From: Gimesia maris
GTDB taxonomy: Bacteria; Planctomycetota; Planctomycetia; Planctomycetales; Planctomycetaceae
DNA: 64,000 nucleotides
Assembly (NCBI RefSeq): GCF_008298035.1
Contig: NZ_CP042910.1
Span: 7,254,001-7,318,000, forward strand
Reading direction: 5' to 3'
A program made the translations under genes and the position numbers. The notes under the pieces are model-generated. The model did not search any database and was not told the DNA's origin. It saw only the letters and a program-made list of their open reading frames with translations. Every line of letters starts with the position of its first letter. The stretch's first letter is position 1. Shown piece by piece: positions 56,375-64,000 of the stretch.

Positions 56375-57457
56375 CTAATTGATCAGGTATAACAGCGGGA
56401 AGAGGTAGATCCAGATCAGGTCGACCAAATGCCAGTAGAGTCCGACAAAATCGACTGCGCCAAAGTAATATGTTGTAAATGCACCATGTACCGTTCTGAC
56501 GATCAGCCAGCTGATGGCAATCATTCCGCCGATAATATGGATGGCGTGCACCCCGGTCATACAGAAATAAACGCCGAAGAAGGTTCGTGCCAGCATCGGT
56601 TCGGGGATTTTTTCTTTCTGTGCAGCATATTCAGCTGGAACCGTCTCGGCCATCAGAATTTCTTCATCTGTTGGTTTTTCTGTATGTCCCAGTTGATGAT
56701 AGCCAATACTGGAATACGTCCCCAGCTGCATCCCAATCGCAGAGACCAGAAAACAACCGGCTATCGTTGCCAGAGTCTTTTTACCAGGGTTCTTAAAGAG
56801 CGCCCCGAGTGCAATCCCGGAAATTACAATCACCACCCACAGGACCAGGGTCATATAGGAGAGTGTGTGCTTGGTTTTTTCAAACAGTGATTCGTCGCCG
56901 TGATCACCGTGGACAGAAGCTTCGGCTGCTTCTGCATTTTCAGCAGCCACGGCACTTTCAGCATCTGTTGCTGGAGCTGCGGCCGCCGCATCGTGATGTT
57001 CCGGGCTCTGGTAGGCGCGTCCTGGTAAAAGATGGTGATGTGCTTTCTCTGTGTACTCAAAAGATTTCACACCCAGGAAGATCGCGGCACAGGCCAGTGT
57101 TGTCACCAGACAGATCAGCAGGCCTCGCGTCTGCCCCAACTGGGCACAACGCACACCCCAGGCCATCGTCAGACTGCTGAACAGCAGAACCACGGTATTG
57201 GCTGCCCCCAACGTCGTATCCAGAAACTGGCTGGCGTAGAGGAACACCTCGGGATGTAATGAACGATAAACGGCATAAAAGCCGAACAGGCCGCTGAAGA
57301 ACAGCACTTCCGTAACCAGAAACAACCAGATTCCCAGTTTCCCGGTATCAAACTGCTGCTGGTGAGAATCAAAGTGATGCGCCAGCCGGGGATCATGGTG
57401 TTCATGATCGTGGCTGTCAGCGTGCTCGTCTGTGGTAGTGGTGGCCGCGGTATTCAT
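56375..57457 (-). CDS. coxC: Cytochrome c oxidase subunit III with internal insert
   Basis: A 360-residue subunit III against about 200-270 usually. The N-terminus is His/Asp-rich (HADSHDHEHHDPRLAHH); the first helices (GKLGIWLFLVTEVLFFSGLF, AANTVVLLFSSLTMAWGV) are normal, but between helices 3 and the C-terminal pair lies an Ala/Glu/His-rich segment and two more helices (about 205-260). The end (VGLYWHLVDLIWIYLFPLLY) is canonical. The start overlaps the ctaD stop by one base. Confidence 0.9.
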   Translation of the reverse strand: MNTAATTTTDEHADSHDHEHHDPRLAHHFDSHQQQFDTGKLGIWLFLVTEVLFFSGLFGFYAVYRSLHPEVFLYASQFLDTTLGAANTVVLLFSSLTMAWGVRCAQLGQTRGLLICLVTTLACAAIFLGVKSFEYTEKAHHHLLPGRAYQSPEHHDAAAAAPATDAESAVAAENAEAAEASVHGDHGDESLFEKTKHTLSYMTLVLWVVIVISGIALGALFKNPGKKTLATIAGCFLVSAIGMQLGTYSSIGYHQLGHTEKPTDEEILMAETVPAEYAAQKEKIPEPMLARTFFGVYFCMTGVHAIHIIGGMIAISWLIVRTVHGAFTTYYFGAVDFVGLYWHLVDLIWIYLFPLLYLIN

Positions 57458-59175
57458 TAAACTTCTTTATCTCCTGATGCGGTCACAGAGTCCTTGTCAG
57501 CCCCTTGACATTCAACGGGAACGTAACCTCCGATTTCCTCATTGTAGACGACAGATTTCATGATGTAGGGATCGCCGGCCAGTGGAGGATGATCGAAGTT
57601 ATTGTGTGGTGGTGGCGAAGAGCACTGCCATTCCAGGGAAGCACCTCCCCAGGGATTGGCAGGAGCATGTTTACCACGATACACCGAGTAAATCAGAGTA
57701 GCTGCCATTAACGCTGAGCTCAGCCCCAGCAGATAGGCGCCACATGTTGACAGAATATGCAGGTTCTGAAATTCCGGCAGATACGTGTAATACCGGCGAG
57801 GCATTCCCCGTGTTCCCAGCAGGAACTGTGGGAAGAAGGTCAGGTTGAATCCGAGAAACACACCCAGGCAGGCAATACGTCCCCAGAACTCGTTGAACAT
57901 CTTCCCGGTAATTTTAGGCCACCAGTGATGCACGGCGGCAAACAGCCCGACCAGAGAGGACCCCATCATCACATAGTGGAAGTGGGCGACCACGAAGTAA
58001 GTATCATGCAGGTGGATGTCGGTTGCCAGTGTCGCCAGGAACAGACCCGTCAGACCACCAATCGAAAAGATAAACAGGAACGCCAAAGCGTAACACATGG
58101 CCGTTGTAAAGCGGATCGAACCTTTATACATGGTCGTCAGCCAGTTAAAGACTTTAATGGCAGAAGGGATCGACACACTGAAGGTAATCGCCGAGAACAC
58201 GACGGCAACCACTTTCGACTGGCCGGAAACAAACATATGGTGTCCCCAGACCAGGAAGCCGAACACGGCAATCGCGATACTACTGTAAGCAATAAAGCGG
58301 TATCCGAAAATATGTTTGCGACTGTGAACGGCAATCACTTCACTGACCACACCCATCGCAGGCAGAATCATCACGTAAACGGCAGGGTGCGAATAGAACC
58401 AGAAGAAGTGCTGGAACAGGACCGGGTCACCACCCAGCCGGGGATCAAAAATCCCGATTTCGAATGTTTTTTCCACAATCAATAACAGCCCGGTAATCCC
58501 CAGTACGGGAGTCGCCAGAACCTGGATCAGTGCTGTCGCATACAGGGCCCATAAAAACAGAGGCATCTTAAACCAGGTCATCCCCGGTGGTCGCATGGTG
58601 TGAATGGTCACAATGAAATTCAGCCCGGTAAAAATCGAACTGAAGCCGAGAATAAAGACCCCCAACAGCGCGGTCCTTACCGCGGTACTGGTGGTAATAC
58701 TGTAAGGAGTATAGAAAGTCCAGCCGGTATCCAGACCCCCCAATGCCAGGGCAGCCAGGAAGAAGGCGGCACCAAACATCCAGAGGTAAAAGCTACCCAG
58801 ATTCATGCGGGGGAAGGCCACATCCTTGGCTCCCAGCATCACCGGCAGAATTATATTTCCAATCGCCGCCGGCACCCCTGGAATGATCACCAGGAAGGTC
58901 ATGATGGCACCGTGCAGGGTAAACATCTGATTGTAGCCATCCGCGCTCAGAAACATTTTTTCGGGACTCAGCAACTCTGTACGCAACAGAACGGCGAAGA
59001 TCCCCCCCAGAAAGAATGCAACAGTCACACCGATCAGGTACATGATACCGATGCGTTTGTGGTCGAGGGTGAAAAACCAGCTCTTCCAGCCCTTCGAACA
59101 ATTTAAATAATTCAATTCGCGGTATTGAATCGGGAAATCTGATTTTGGATTGGAGGAGTCAACTACTGTTGCCAT
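57457..59175 (-). CDS. ctaD: Cytochrome c oxidase subunit I
   Basis: Catalytic subunit with low-spin and high-spin haems and CuB, 572 residues. Visible: haem/CuB ligands in TLHGAIMTF, the [20 protein letters not shown] segment with the His-Tyr pair, and [16 protein letters not shown] with the CuB and haem His residues. Twelve helices are expected. It follows coxB by 107 bases and overlaps coxC. Proton pumping through the K/D channels is likely, as for caa3-type enzymes. Confidence 0.96.
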   Translation of the reverse strand: MATVVDSSNPKSDFPIQYRELNYLNCSKGWKSWFFTLDHKRIGIMYLIGVTVAFFLGGIFAVLLRTELLSPEKMFLSADGYNQMFTLHGAIMTFLVIIPGVPAAIGNIILPVMLGAKDVAFPRMNLGSFYLWMFGAAFFLAALALGGLDTGWTFYTPYSITTSTAVRTALLGVFILGFSSIFTGLNFIVTIHTMRPPGMTWFKMPLFLWALYATALIQVLATPVLGITGLLLIVEKTFEIGIFDPRLGGDPVLFQHFFWFYSHPAVYVMILPAMGVVSEVIAVHSRKHIFGYRFIAYSSIAIAVFGFLVWGHHMFVSGQSKVVAVVFSAITFSVSIPSAIKVFNWLTTMYKGSIRFTTAMCYALAFLFIFSIGGLTGLFLATLATDIHLHDTYFVVAHFHYVMMGSSLVGLFAAVHHWWPKITGKMFNEFWGRIACLGVFLGFNLTFFPQFLLGTRGMPRRYYTYLPEFQNLHILSTCGAYLLGLSSALMAATLIYSVYRGKHAPANPWGGASLEWQCSSPPPHNNFDHPPLAGDPYIMKSVVYNEEIGGYVPVECQGADKDSVTASGDKEV

Positions 59176-59282
59176 CTTCCAGCCTCCTGATTAATTTCAA
59201 ATAAGGTCGGATTAAAAATCCTGAAACACAATTGAGAAACGGATTCTCACTTTTTTATTTATTAAATCGTATCACCAGCCCA

Positions 59283-60293
59283 CTACTTCTGGGCTCTGAT
59301 GAATGCGATGATCGCTCTAATGTCCTCGTCTTTCAGCTGACCTTTAAAGGTAGGCATGACCGGAGGAAAATTGGCAACCACTTGTGATTGTGGCTCCAGA
59401 ATCGACTGCGTAATGTAATTCGCATCGGCAATCCGGGTCGTTCCGTCAGCAAATGTCCGCTCGCTTCCAAATAAACCTTTGAAGGAAGGGCCTTTGATGA
59501 TGGAACCATCCAGCGAGTGACACTGGATGCAGCCACGACTTTTGTAAAAGTATTCGCCGGCTTCGATCGGATTTTTGTTTTTGTGAATATCGGCAGCGGC
59601 CTGCAGCCACTTATCAAAATCGCCTCTGGTTTCATGCACAACAACTTTGGTAACCATTTCTGAGTGTTTGGTCCCGCAGTATTCGGAGCACATTAAAGGG
59701 TATTCCAGGGGGTACTCTACGGATTCTTCACCCTCCGGTACAGGAGGCGCGATGGCTTTAAACCATTCCTGCGTGTAACGACCGGGCACTACATCCATTT
59801 TGGTACGGAAGGCCGGAATCCACAGGCTGTGAATCACGTCATCCGATGCCATGGTGAGTGTCACATTCTCATCCAGTGGGATATGGAGTTCGCTTTCGAT
59901 CCAGCCATTGGGGTACTTGAACGCCCAGACCCATTTTTTTGCGACCACATCAATCTGATAGGACGCAGCCGGAGGCGTTCGCATATCCAGGTAAGAAGTA
60001 AATCCCACCCAGAACATGACAATGGTCAGCAGGGTTGGTATGACCGACCAGGACAGTTCGAGGGTCAGGTTATGCGTAGCGGTATTTTCCGCTTCGACGC
60101 CGGGCCGATAACGGTATTTGACCATAAACAGCAGCATCAGTCCGACGATCAGCACGAAGAAAAACGTGCAGACCCACAGAATGAAGAAGTAGACAGAATC
60201 GACATTCTCTGCCACTGTGGAACCTTGTGCCGGAAACCAGAAACCGGCTTCGGCATTCGCTAATAATTCAGGGATGAATAGTTTCATCTGCAT
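59283..60293 (-). CDS. coxB: Cytochrome c oxidase subunit II with fused cytochrome c domain
   Basis: A 336-residue subunit II of caa3 type. Two N-terminal helices (about 30-55 and 75-100), a cupredoxin domain with the CuA ligands in DDVIHSLWIP and MCSEYCGTKHSEM, and a C-terminal cytochrome c domain with haem motif GCIQCHSLDG and distal Met in FPPVMPTFKG. The in-frame ATG two codons on (60287) is also possible. The fused cytochrome c takes electrons from the alternative complex III coded upstream. Confidence 0.95.
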   Translation of the reverse strand: MQMKLFIPELLANAEAGFWFPAQGSTVAENVDSVYFFILWVCTFFFVLIVGLMLLFMVKYRYRPGVEAENTATHNLTLELSWSVIPTLLTIVMFWVGFTSYLDMRTPPAASYQIDVVAKKWVWAFKYPNGWIESELHIPLDENVTLTMASDDVIHSLWIPAFRTKMDVVPGRYTQEWFKAIAPPVPEGEESVEYPLEYPLMCSEYCGTKHSEMVTKVVVHETRGDFDKWLQAAADIHKNKNPIEAGEYFYKSRGCIQCHSLDGSIIKGPSFKGLFGSERTFADGTTRIADANYITQSILEPQSQVVANFPPVMPTFKGQLKDEDIRAIIAFIRAQK

Positions 60294-60385
60294 TCACACA
60301 TTCAACTGTTGAGTGTTAAAATATTTAAGGTATTAACCAAATCTGATTAAAACACAAATTCTCTGGCAAAGAGGCCTGATACGGT

Positions 60386-61243
60386 TCAGGAGCCCCCTGT
60401 CACTTCATGAGTCTGCCCGGTTATCGTTTCCAGCTGCACTCTACCTTTGCGTCCCCGCCAGTAGGGAATCAAAACCACAGTCAGGATAAAGACGGTCGCA
60501 AACCCACCAATTTTCATAATATTCCGCGCGGTCGGAGCATACCGACCTTTGTCTGCATCGTAGTGAAAGCAGAACAGTAAAAACCGATCAATGGTCGAAC
60601 CGATCTTTCCTTCCGACGCTTCCACCAATGCTAATTTCAAAGTCTGTTTTGGAAAACCGATACCATAGAGATATCGGGAAATCCGACCATCGGGAGTGCA
60701 GATCAATAATACAGCCGGATGAGCGTATTCTTTTCGCTCTTCGATATAATTGTATTGAACCCCCATGGCCTCCGCTAATTTTGTAATGGACGCCTGCTGA
60801 CCGCACAGAAAATGCCAGCCCCCGGCTGTGCCTGCACGATCGTATTCCTTGAAGTACTTCTGTTTTGTTAAATTTGCCCGCTGATAGGTCTCTTTGGGAT
60901 CAATACTGACAGAGACAAAATCATATTGTTGATCAGCCGACCACTCTAATTCTTTTAAACCCCTGACCAGTGCTGTGAGTTGTAAAGAACACAGCATCGG
61001 GCAGTTCGAATAATTCAGTGACAAAATCACGGGGCGATCCTTTTTAAAATAATCACCCAGCGTCACCTGTTTTCCTTTACTGTCCAGAAACACCAGATCC
61101 AGAGGTAATTTCGAATCCAGATGCTCAAGCACATCCAGTTTCTCAATATCTTTGGGAGCCGGCTCCATACGGTCTGCCCACACTGGCATGCTACTGCATG
61201 TCCAGCAGAGAAGAATCAGCATGAATAATGGAAACGGTTTCAT
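60386..61243 (-). CDS. SCO1/SenC-type copper chaperone
   Basis: A 285-residue exported thioredoxin-fold protein that inserts copper in the CuA site of subunit II. It has a signal peptide (about 1-24), the copper site NYSNCPMLCSLQL (CxxxC) and the later His in EYAHPAVLLI, plus a C-terminal membrane helix (about 250-268, IGGFATVFILTVVLIPYW), which many SCO proteins lack or have at the N-terminus. The start overlaps the stop of 61240-61569 by four bases. Confidence 0.92.
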   Translation of the reverse strand: MKPFPLFMLILLCWTCSSMPVWADRMEPAPKDIEKLDVLEHLDSKLPLDLVFLDSKGKQVTLGDYFKKDRPVILSLNYSNCPMLCSLQLTALVRGLKELEWSADQQYDFVSVSIDPKETYQRANLTKQKYFKEYDRAGTAGGWHFLCGQQASITKLAEAMGVQYNYIEERKEYAHPAVLLICTPDGRISRYLYGIGFPKQTLKLALVEASEGKIGSTIDRFLLFCFHYDADKGRYAPTARNIMKIGGFATVFILTVVLIPYWRGRKGRVQLETITGQTHEVTGGS

Positions 61244-61569
61244 GGTTTTTCAGTTTTTGCCTGTTTCTGCTTTTCCTGTTCTTCCTGAACGACAATTTCC
61301 ATCGCCCGGTCAATGGGCACTGCTACGATTTTTTTATCCTGGTCAATCCAGCGGTATTCCGATAAGGCAGCCGCCTGGTTTGCCAGAAGACTGTCGGAAT
61401 TCACCTCTGGTGCCTCGACGACTTTGATTTCGGTCTGATTGCTCTCAAACTTGTTACTCAAAGCGGCAACCGCGAATACAGTGAAAAACGTGATGATGGT
61501 TCCAACGACACCAACATACGCGATCATCGTTGTATCGAGATCATCATAGGCTGCTTTATGACCCGACAT
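61240..61569 (-). CDS. Small membrane protein of the ACIII-oxidase operon
   Basis: A 109-residue protein with one membrane helix (about 17-38, VGVVGTIITFFTVFAVAALS), then a periplasmic part with YRWIDQDKKIVAVPIDRAMEIV and a Gln/Lys/Glu-rich tail. Similar small proteins with a YRW-D...PIDRAME pattern are found near SCO and quinol oxidoreductase genes (recalled, not checked). It is coupled to the SCO gene by overlap. An assembly role is inferred. Confidence 0.65.
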   Translation of the reverse strand: MSGHKAAYDDLDTTMIAYVGVVGTIITFFTVFAVAALSNKFESNQTEIKVVEAPEVNSDSLLANQAAALSEYRWIDQDKKIVAVPIDRAMEIVVQEEQEKQKQAKTEKP

Positions 61570-61627
61570 ATTTTATTCTCTTATTCTATTATTCTAGAAG
61601 ACACTGATCGGTTTGATCAGACGTAAA

Positions 61628-62869
61628 TTAAATATTGTGAAACTTCAGTGATTCTTCGAGGCGTGGATCCCGAACCGGCATCAATGACTTCTCACCGGCG
61701 AATTTCAGGATTCCGGCAACAAAGATGCCCCCAACTCCAATTGTACAACAGACATTGATCAGGATCATCCCAAAGCTGATGGCTGAGGTCTCATGATCGA
61801 AGGCAATGTTCGGCATCACCAGCCAGAAAATATCAACCCAGTTCATGATCAGCAGATAAACGCCCCAGAAAAAGAGTGTCTTGGGATTACGTTTCATCCA
61901 GCGTGACATGAAGAACACAAAAGGAATCGCAAAGTGTCCGATGACCAGCATCAGCGAGACGACTCCCCAGCCCTTCGTCTGGCGAACAAGGAAGAATACT
62001 GTTTCTTCAGGAATATTGGCATACCAGATCAGCAGGTACTGTGAGATGGCGATGTAAGCCCAGAAACAGTTGAATGCAAACAACAGTTTACCGACATCGT
62101 GAAGATGCTCAACATTCACAGGACCATTTAACAGGTTTTTGCTGCGCAGATAAACCAGGCTGATTGCCAGGAAACTGAAGAAACCTACCAGGCCGGCGGC
62201 AAAGTAATACACGCCAAAAATCGTGCTGAACCAGTGAGGATTCAACGACATGATAAAGTCGATCGCAGCAAATGTCAGTGTAAATGCATACAACAACAGT
62301 GCCGGTCCACTGCGGCGTTCCATCAGCAATGTCAGTTCGGGATCGCCGCTTTCATCCTGGGCAACTGATTTTCCCAGGAAATACCGGGCCAGAAAGATCC
62401 AGGATCCGAAGTAAATCAGATAACGCAAAGCAAAGAAACCAGTATTCAGATAGGGGGCCTTGGCTTGCAGCAGTTGGTCTCCAGCAACTTCCTTGGCATC
62501 CGCCCATTCAAAGAGCGTGTGGTTTCCCATCAGGGTCAGAAGGACAATGGGCAGTACCAGCACTGCCAGGGGGATCACACCCATAGAGATAAACTCAGAC
62601 AGGCGACGTAATACCACACTCCAGCCGGCCCGCGTGAGCTGTTGAATCATCACAAAGAACAAAGCGCCCAGTGAGATGCTCAGAAAGAAAAACGTGCTCT
62701 GCAGATAGGAAAAGGCAAACAGATCCCACCCGTTGGTGAATCCCCAACTCAGTGCAAATGAGACTGGCAACAGAGCGGAACAGCCCAGCGCCACTTTCAT
62801 GGGGAGGGGGCCCAGCTCAGCCAGGGTTTGAACGGGAATCTTTTTGTCAGTATCGGATGAAGTTTGCAT
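61628..62869 (-). CDS. actF: Alternative complex III subunit ActF
   Basis: A 413-residue polytopic membrane protein (about ten helices) of the NrfD-like/ActF type, which binds quinol in alternative complex III. Segments such as SLGALFFVMIQQLTRAGWSV, LNPHWFSTIFGVYYFAAGLV and FWAYIAISQYLLIWYANIPE are the ones that lead me to this family. It follows the ActD-ActE fusion and precedes the oxidase genes, the standard ACIII-oxidase order. Confidence 0.88.
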   Translation of the reverse strand: MQTSSDTDKKIPVQTLAELGPLPMKVALGCSALLPVSFALSWGFTNGWDLFAFSYLQSTFFFLSISLGALFFVMIQQLTRAGWSVVLRRLSEFISMGVIPLAVLVLPIVLLTLMGNHTLFEWADAKEVAGDQLLQAKAPYLNTGFFALRYLIYFGSWIFLARYFLGKSVAQDESGDPELTLLMERRSGPALLLYAFTLTFAAIDFIMSLNPHWFSTIFGVYYFAAGLVGFFSFLAISLVYLRSKNLLNGPVNVEHLHDVGKLLFAFNCFWAYIAISQYLLIWYANIPEETVFFLVRQTKGWGVVSLMLVIGHFAIPFVFFMSRWMKRNPKTLFFWGVYLLIMNWVDIFWLVMPNIAFDHETSAISFGMILINVCCTIGVGGIFVAGILKFAGEKSLMPVRDPRLEESLKFHNI

Positions 62870-62927
62870 AACGTTTCTTGTTTTTACAACGAGATTAAAT
62901 TCAACAAGTTGTGTGGTAACGACTTAA

Positions 62928-64000
62928 TTATTTCGTACTTCGAAGTTTCTGAAGCTCTTCCTTACTAAGATCTTTTGCATCCGTGTGGTGACTCTTCTGC
63001 AGGGCTCTCAAGTAAAGAACGATCGCCCAGCGATCTTCTGGAGGAATCTGGGCTGCATAACCGGGCATCTTGCGGACACCGTTACTGATCGTATGGAACA
63101 GTCGACCCACCGGTTGATTGCGGACATTGTCGGTATAGTAAGAAGCGGGACGAATCCAGGTTCCCTGCTGTAATTCCATCGCTCGCAGTGAGACCAGACC
63201 GTCACCTTCGCCGCCCAGACCATGACAGACGGAACAGTAAATCTGGTAACGTTCTTTTCCACGGGCCATCATCTTATCTGTGACCGGCATGGGGAACTCG
63301 GTGACCCAAGGCAGCTTGGCCAGTTTCTGATCTTCAGTCGGAGCAGCGCCAGCAGCAGGTTTCGCATCAGCGGCTTTTTCGTCAGCAGGCTTCTGTTCAT
63401 CCTGCACGGCAATTGTGATGACATCCTGGTCTTCCGGCAGCACTTTCAGACCATAGTAGAACGGAATATTATCGTCTTTATATTGACCGCGGGGAATGGT
63501 TCCCTCGATATGCGGACGTACTTCACGACCATCGCTGAAGATGTTCGTTGTGTTTTGTGTTTTCAGTTTAGGCTGGAAGTCCATATCGGGAACGATGTGA
63601 ATACGGGGTGTATTCGTTGTCGTAGATCGTTTATAGGCTACCAGTGCAGGAGGCATGATTAACAGCACACCCACCAGGCTGAGCCCCAGAACCAGAGGTC
63701 GAGGCAGCTTGGGTGATTCCACATCAGACCAGAACTCTTCGACATGGGTCGGATTCAATGATTTCAGAAATTCTCCCGTATCAATTTCGGAGAACTTCGC
63801 ATCTTTCGCATCCATACTGATAAAGAAACGGTCGTTCGTCACACGGCGAAACGCCTGTGATTTAAACATCGGATTGTACAATTTCGGCAGCTGGTTCAAG
63901 CCCAACATTCCCAGGAACGCACCGAAGGCGGACAGCAGAACGGAAAGTTCGAAGGTAATGGGAATACAGGCAGGAATACTGAAAAACGGCTTGCCACTGA
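62928..64000 (-). CDS. ActD-ActE fusion protein, partial
   Basis: The reading frame runs off the right edge; 357 residues are visible. The first part is DUF3341/ActD-like: PACIPITFELSVLLSAFGAF, LGMLGLNQLPKLYNPMFKSQ, and NDRFFISMDAKDA. It continues without a stop into a membrane helix (about 100-120 of the visible part), a linker rich in Ala/Lys/Glu/Pro, and a monohaem cytochrome c with CSVCHG and Met in RKMPGYAAQIP, the ActE part. In other bacteria these are two genes. An ATG at 63908 is internal, not the true start. It feeds electrons from ActF to the caa3 oxidase. Confidence 0.88.
   Translation of the reverse strand, partial: SGKPFFSIPACIPITFELSVLLSAFGAFLGMLGLNQLPKLYNPMFKSQAFRRVTNDRFFISMDAKDAKFSEIDTGEFLKSLNPTHVEEFWSDVESPKLPRPLVLGLSLVGVLLIMPPALVAYKRSTTTNTPRIHIVPDMDFQPKLKTQNTTNIFSDGREVRPHIEGTIPRGQYKDDNIPFYYGLKVLPEDQDVITIAVQDEQKPADEKAADAKPAAGAAPTEDQKLAKLPWVTEFPMPVTDKMMARGKERYQIYCSVCHGLGGEGDGLVSLRAMELQQGTWIRPASYYTDNVRNQPVGRLFHTISNGVRKMPGYAAQIPPEDRWAIVLYLRALQKSHHTDAKDLSKEELQKLRSTK

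Noticed and set aside
63906-63908. ATG as start of a stand-alone cytochrome c protein
   Set aside because: The frame stays open upstream to the window edge and the upstream residues match DUF3341/ActD, so this ATG is internal.

Overview
The window is a continuous piece of a bacterial chromosome, most likely a planctomycete of the Gimesia/Planctomyces type. This rests on family content: adjacent DUF1549/DUF1553 and DUF1501 genes, two DUF1559 pilin-like genes each paired with a small lipoprotein, a formylglycine sulfatase, a Gfo/Idh/MocA-DUF1080 fusion, and an EF-Tu with an unusual switch I. I saw no phage, insertion sequence, rRNA operon or CRISPR array. The genus is an inference from memory of these families.

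Region 1 (1-7903, minus strand) is the translation/transcription core, read right to left: tRNA-Thr(TGT), tRNA-Tyr(GTA), tRNA-Gly(TCC), tRNA-Thr(GGT), tuf, rpmG, tRNA-Trp(CCA), secE, nusG, rplK, rplA, rplJ, rplL, a 525-base spacer with a long hairpin, and rpoB (cut by the window edge). The four-tRNA-tuf order matches the E. coli thrU-tyrU-glyT-thrT-tufB locus. Region 2 (8262-10182) is a sigma-70 factor with a large helix-turn-helix-rich N-terminus, a dispersed repeat at its stop codon, and a strong terminator.

Region 3 (10183-25942) is planctomycete accessory content: a perfect CRP-type palindrome, the DUF1549/DUF1501 pair, two DUF1559-lipoprotein modules, two zinc-ribbon membrane proteins with secretin-like C-termini, a BFD-type ferredoxin-like protein, an ABC exporter (ATPase, permease, membrane-fusion protein) and an Hsp20. 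Region 4 (26212-33616) is a complete Na+-translocating NADH:quinone reductase operon, nqrABCDEF-apbE-nqrM, including the flavin transferase and the maturation factor.

Region 5 (33990-50890) holds metabolic and housekeeping genes: Gfo/Idh-DUF1080, sulfatase, ROK kinase, lepA, two paralogous lipoproteins, a DUF2752 protein, dapF, a YhaM-like OB-HD protein, an A-type Fe-S carrier, an SDR, a FabH-like thiolase and lptB. Region 6 (51008-54709) has two tandem, very large type I signal peptidases with inserted zinc ribbons and a long beta-rich insert.

Region 7 (54977-64000, minus) is a respiratory operon: an ActD-ActE fusion (cut by the window edge), ActF, a small membrane protein, SCO1, caa3-type subunit II with its own cytochrome c domain, subunit I, a subunit III with an insert, subunit IV with a long tail, and a second subunit III homologue. 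Regions 4 and 7 together suggest an aerobic chain NADH -> Na+-NQR -> quinol -> alternative complex III -> cytochrome c oxidase. The observations most worth a second look are the EF-Tu switch I, the signal peptidase architecture, the multi-HTH sigma factor, the ActD-ActE fusion and a 92-base dispersed repeat found just after three genes.
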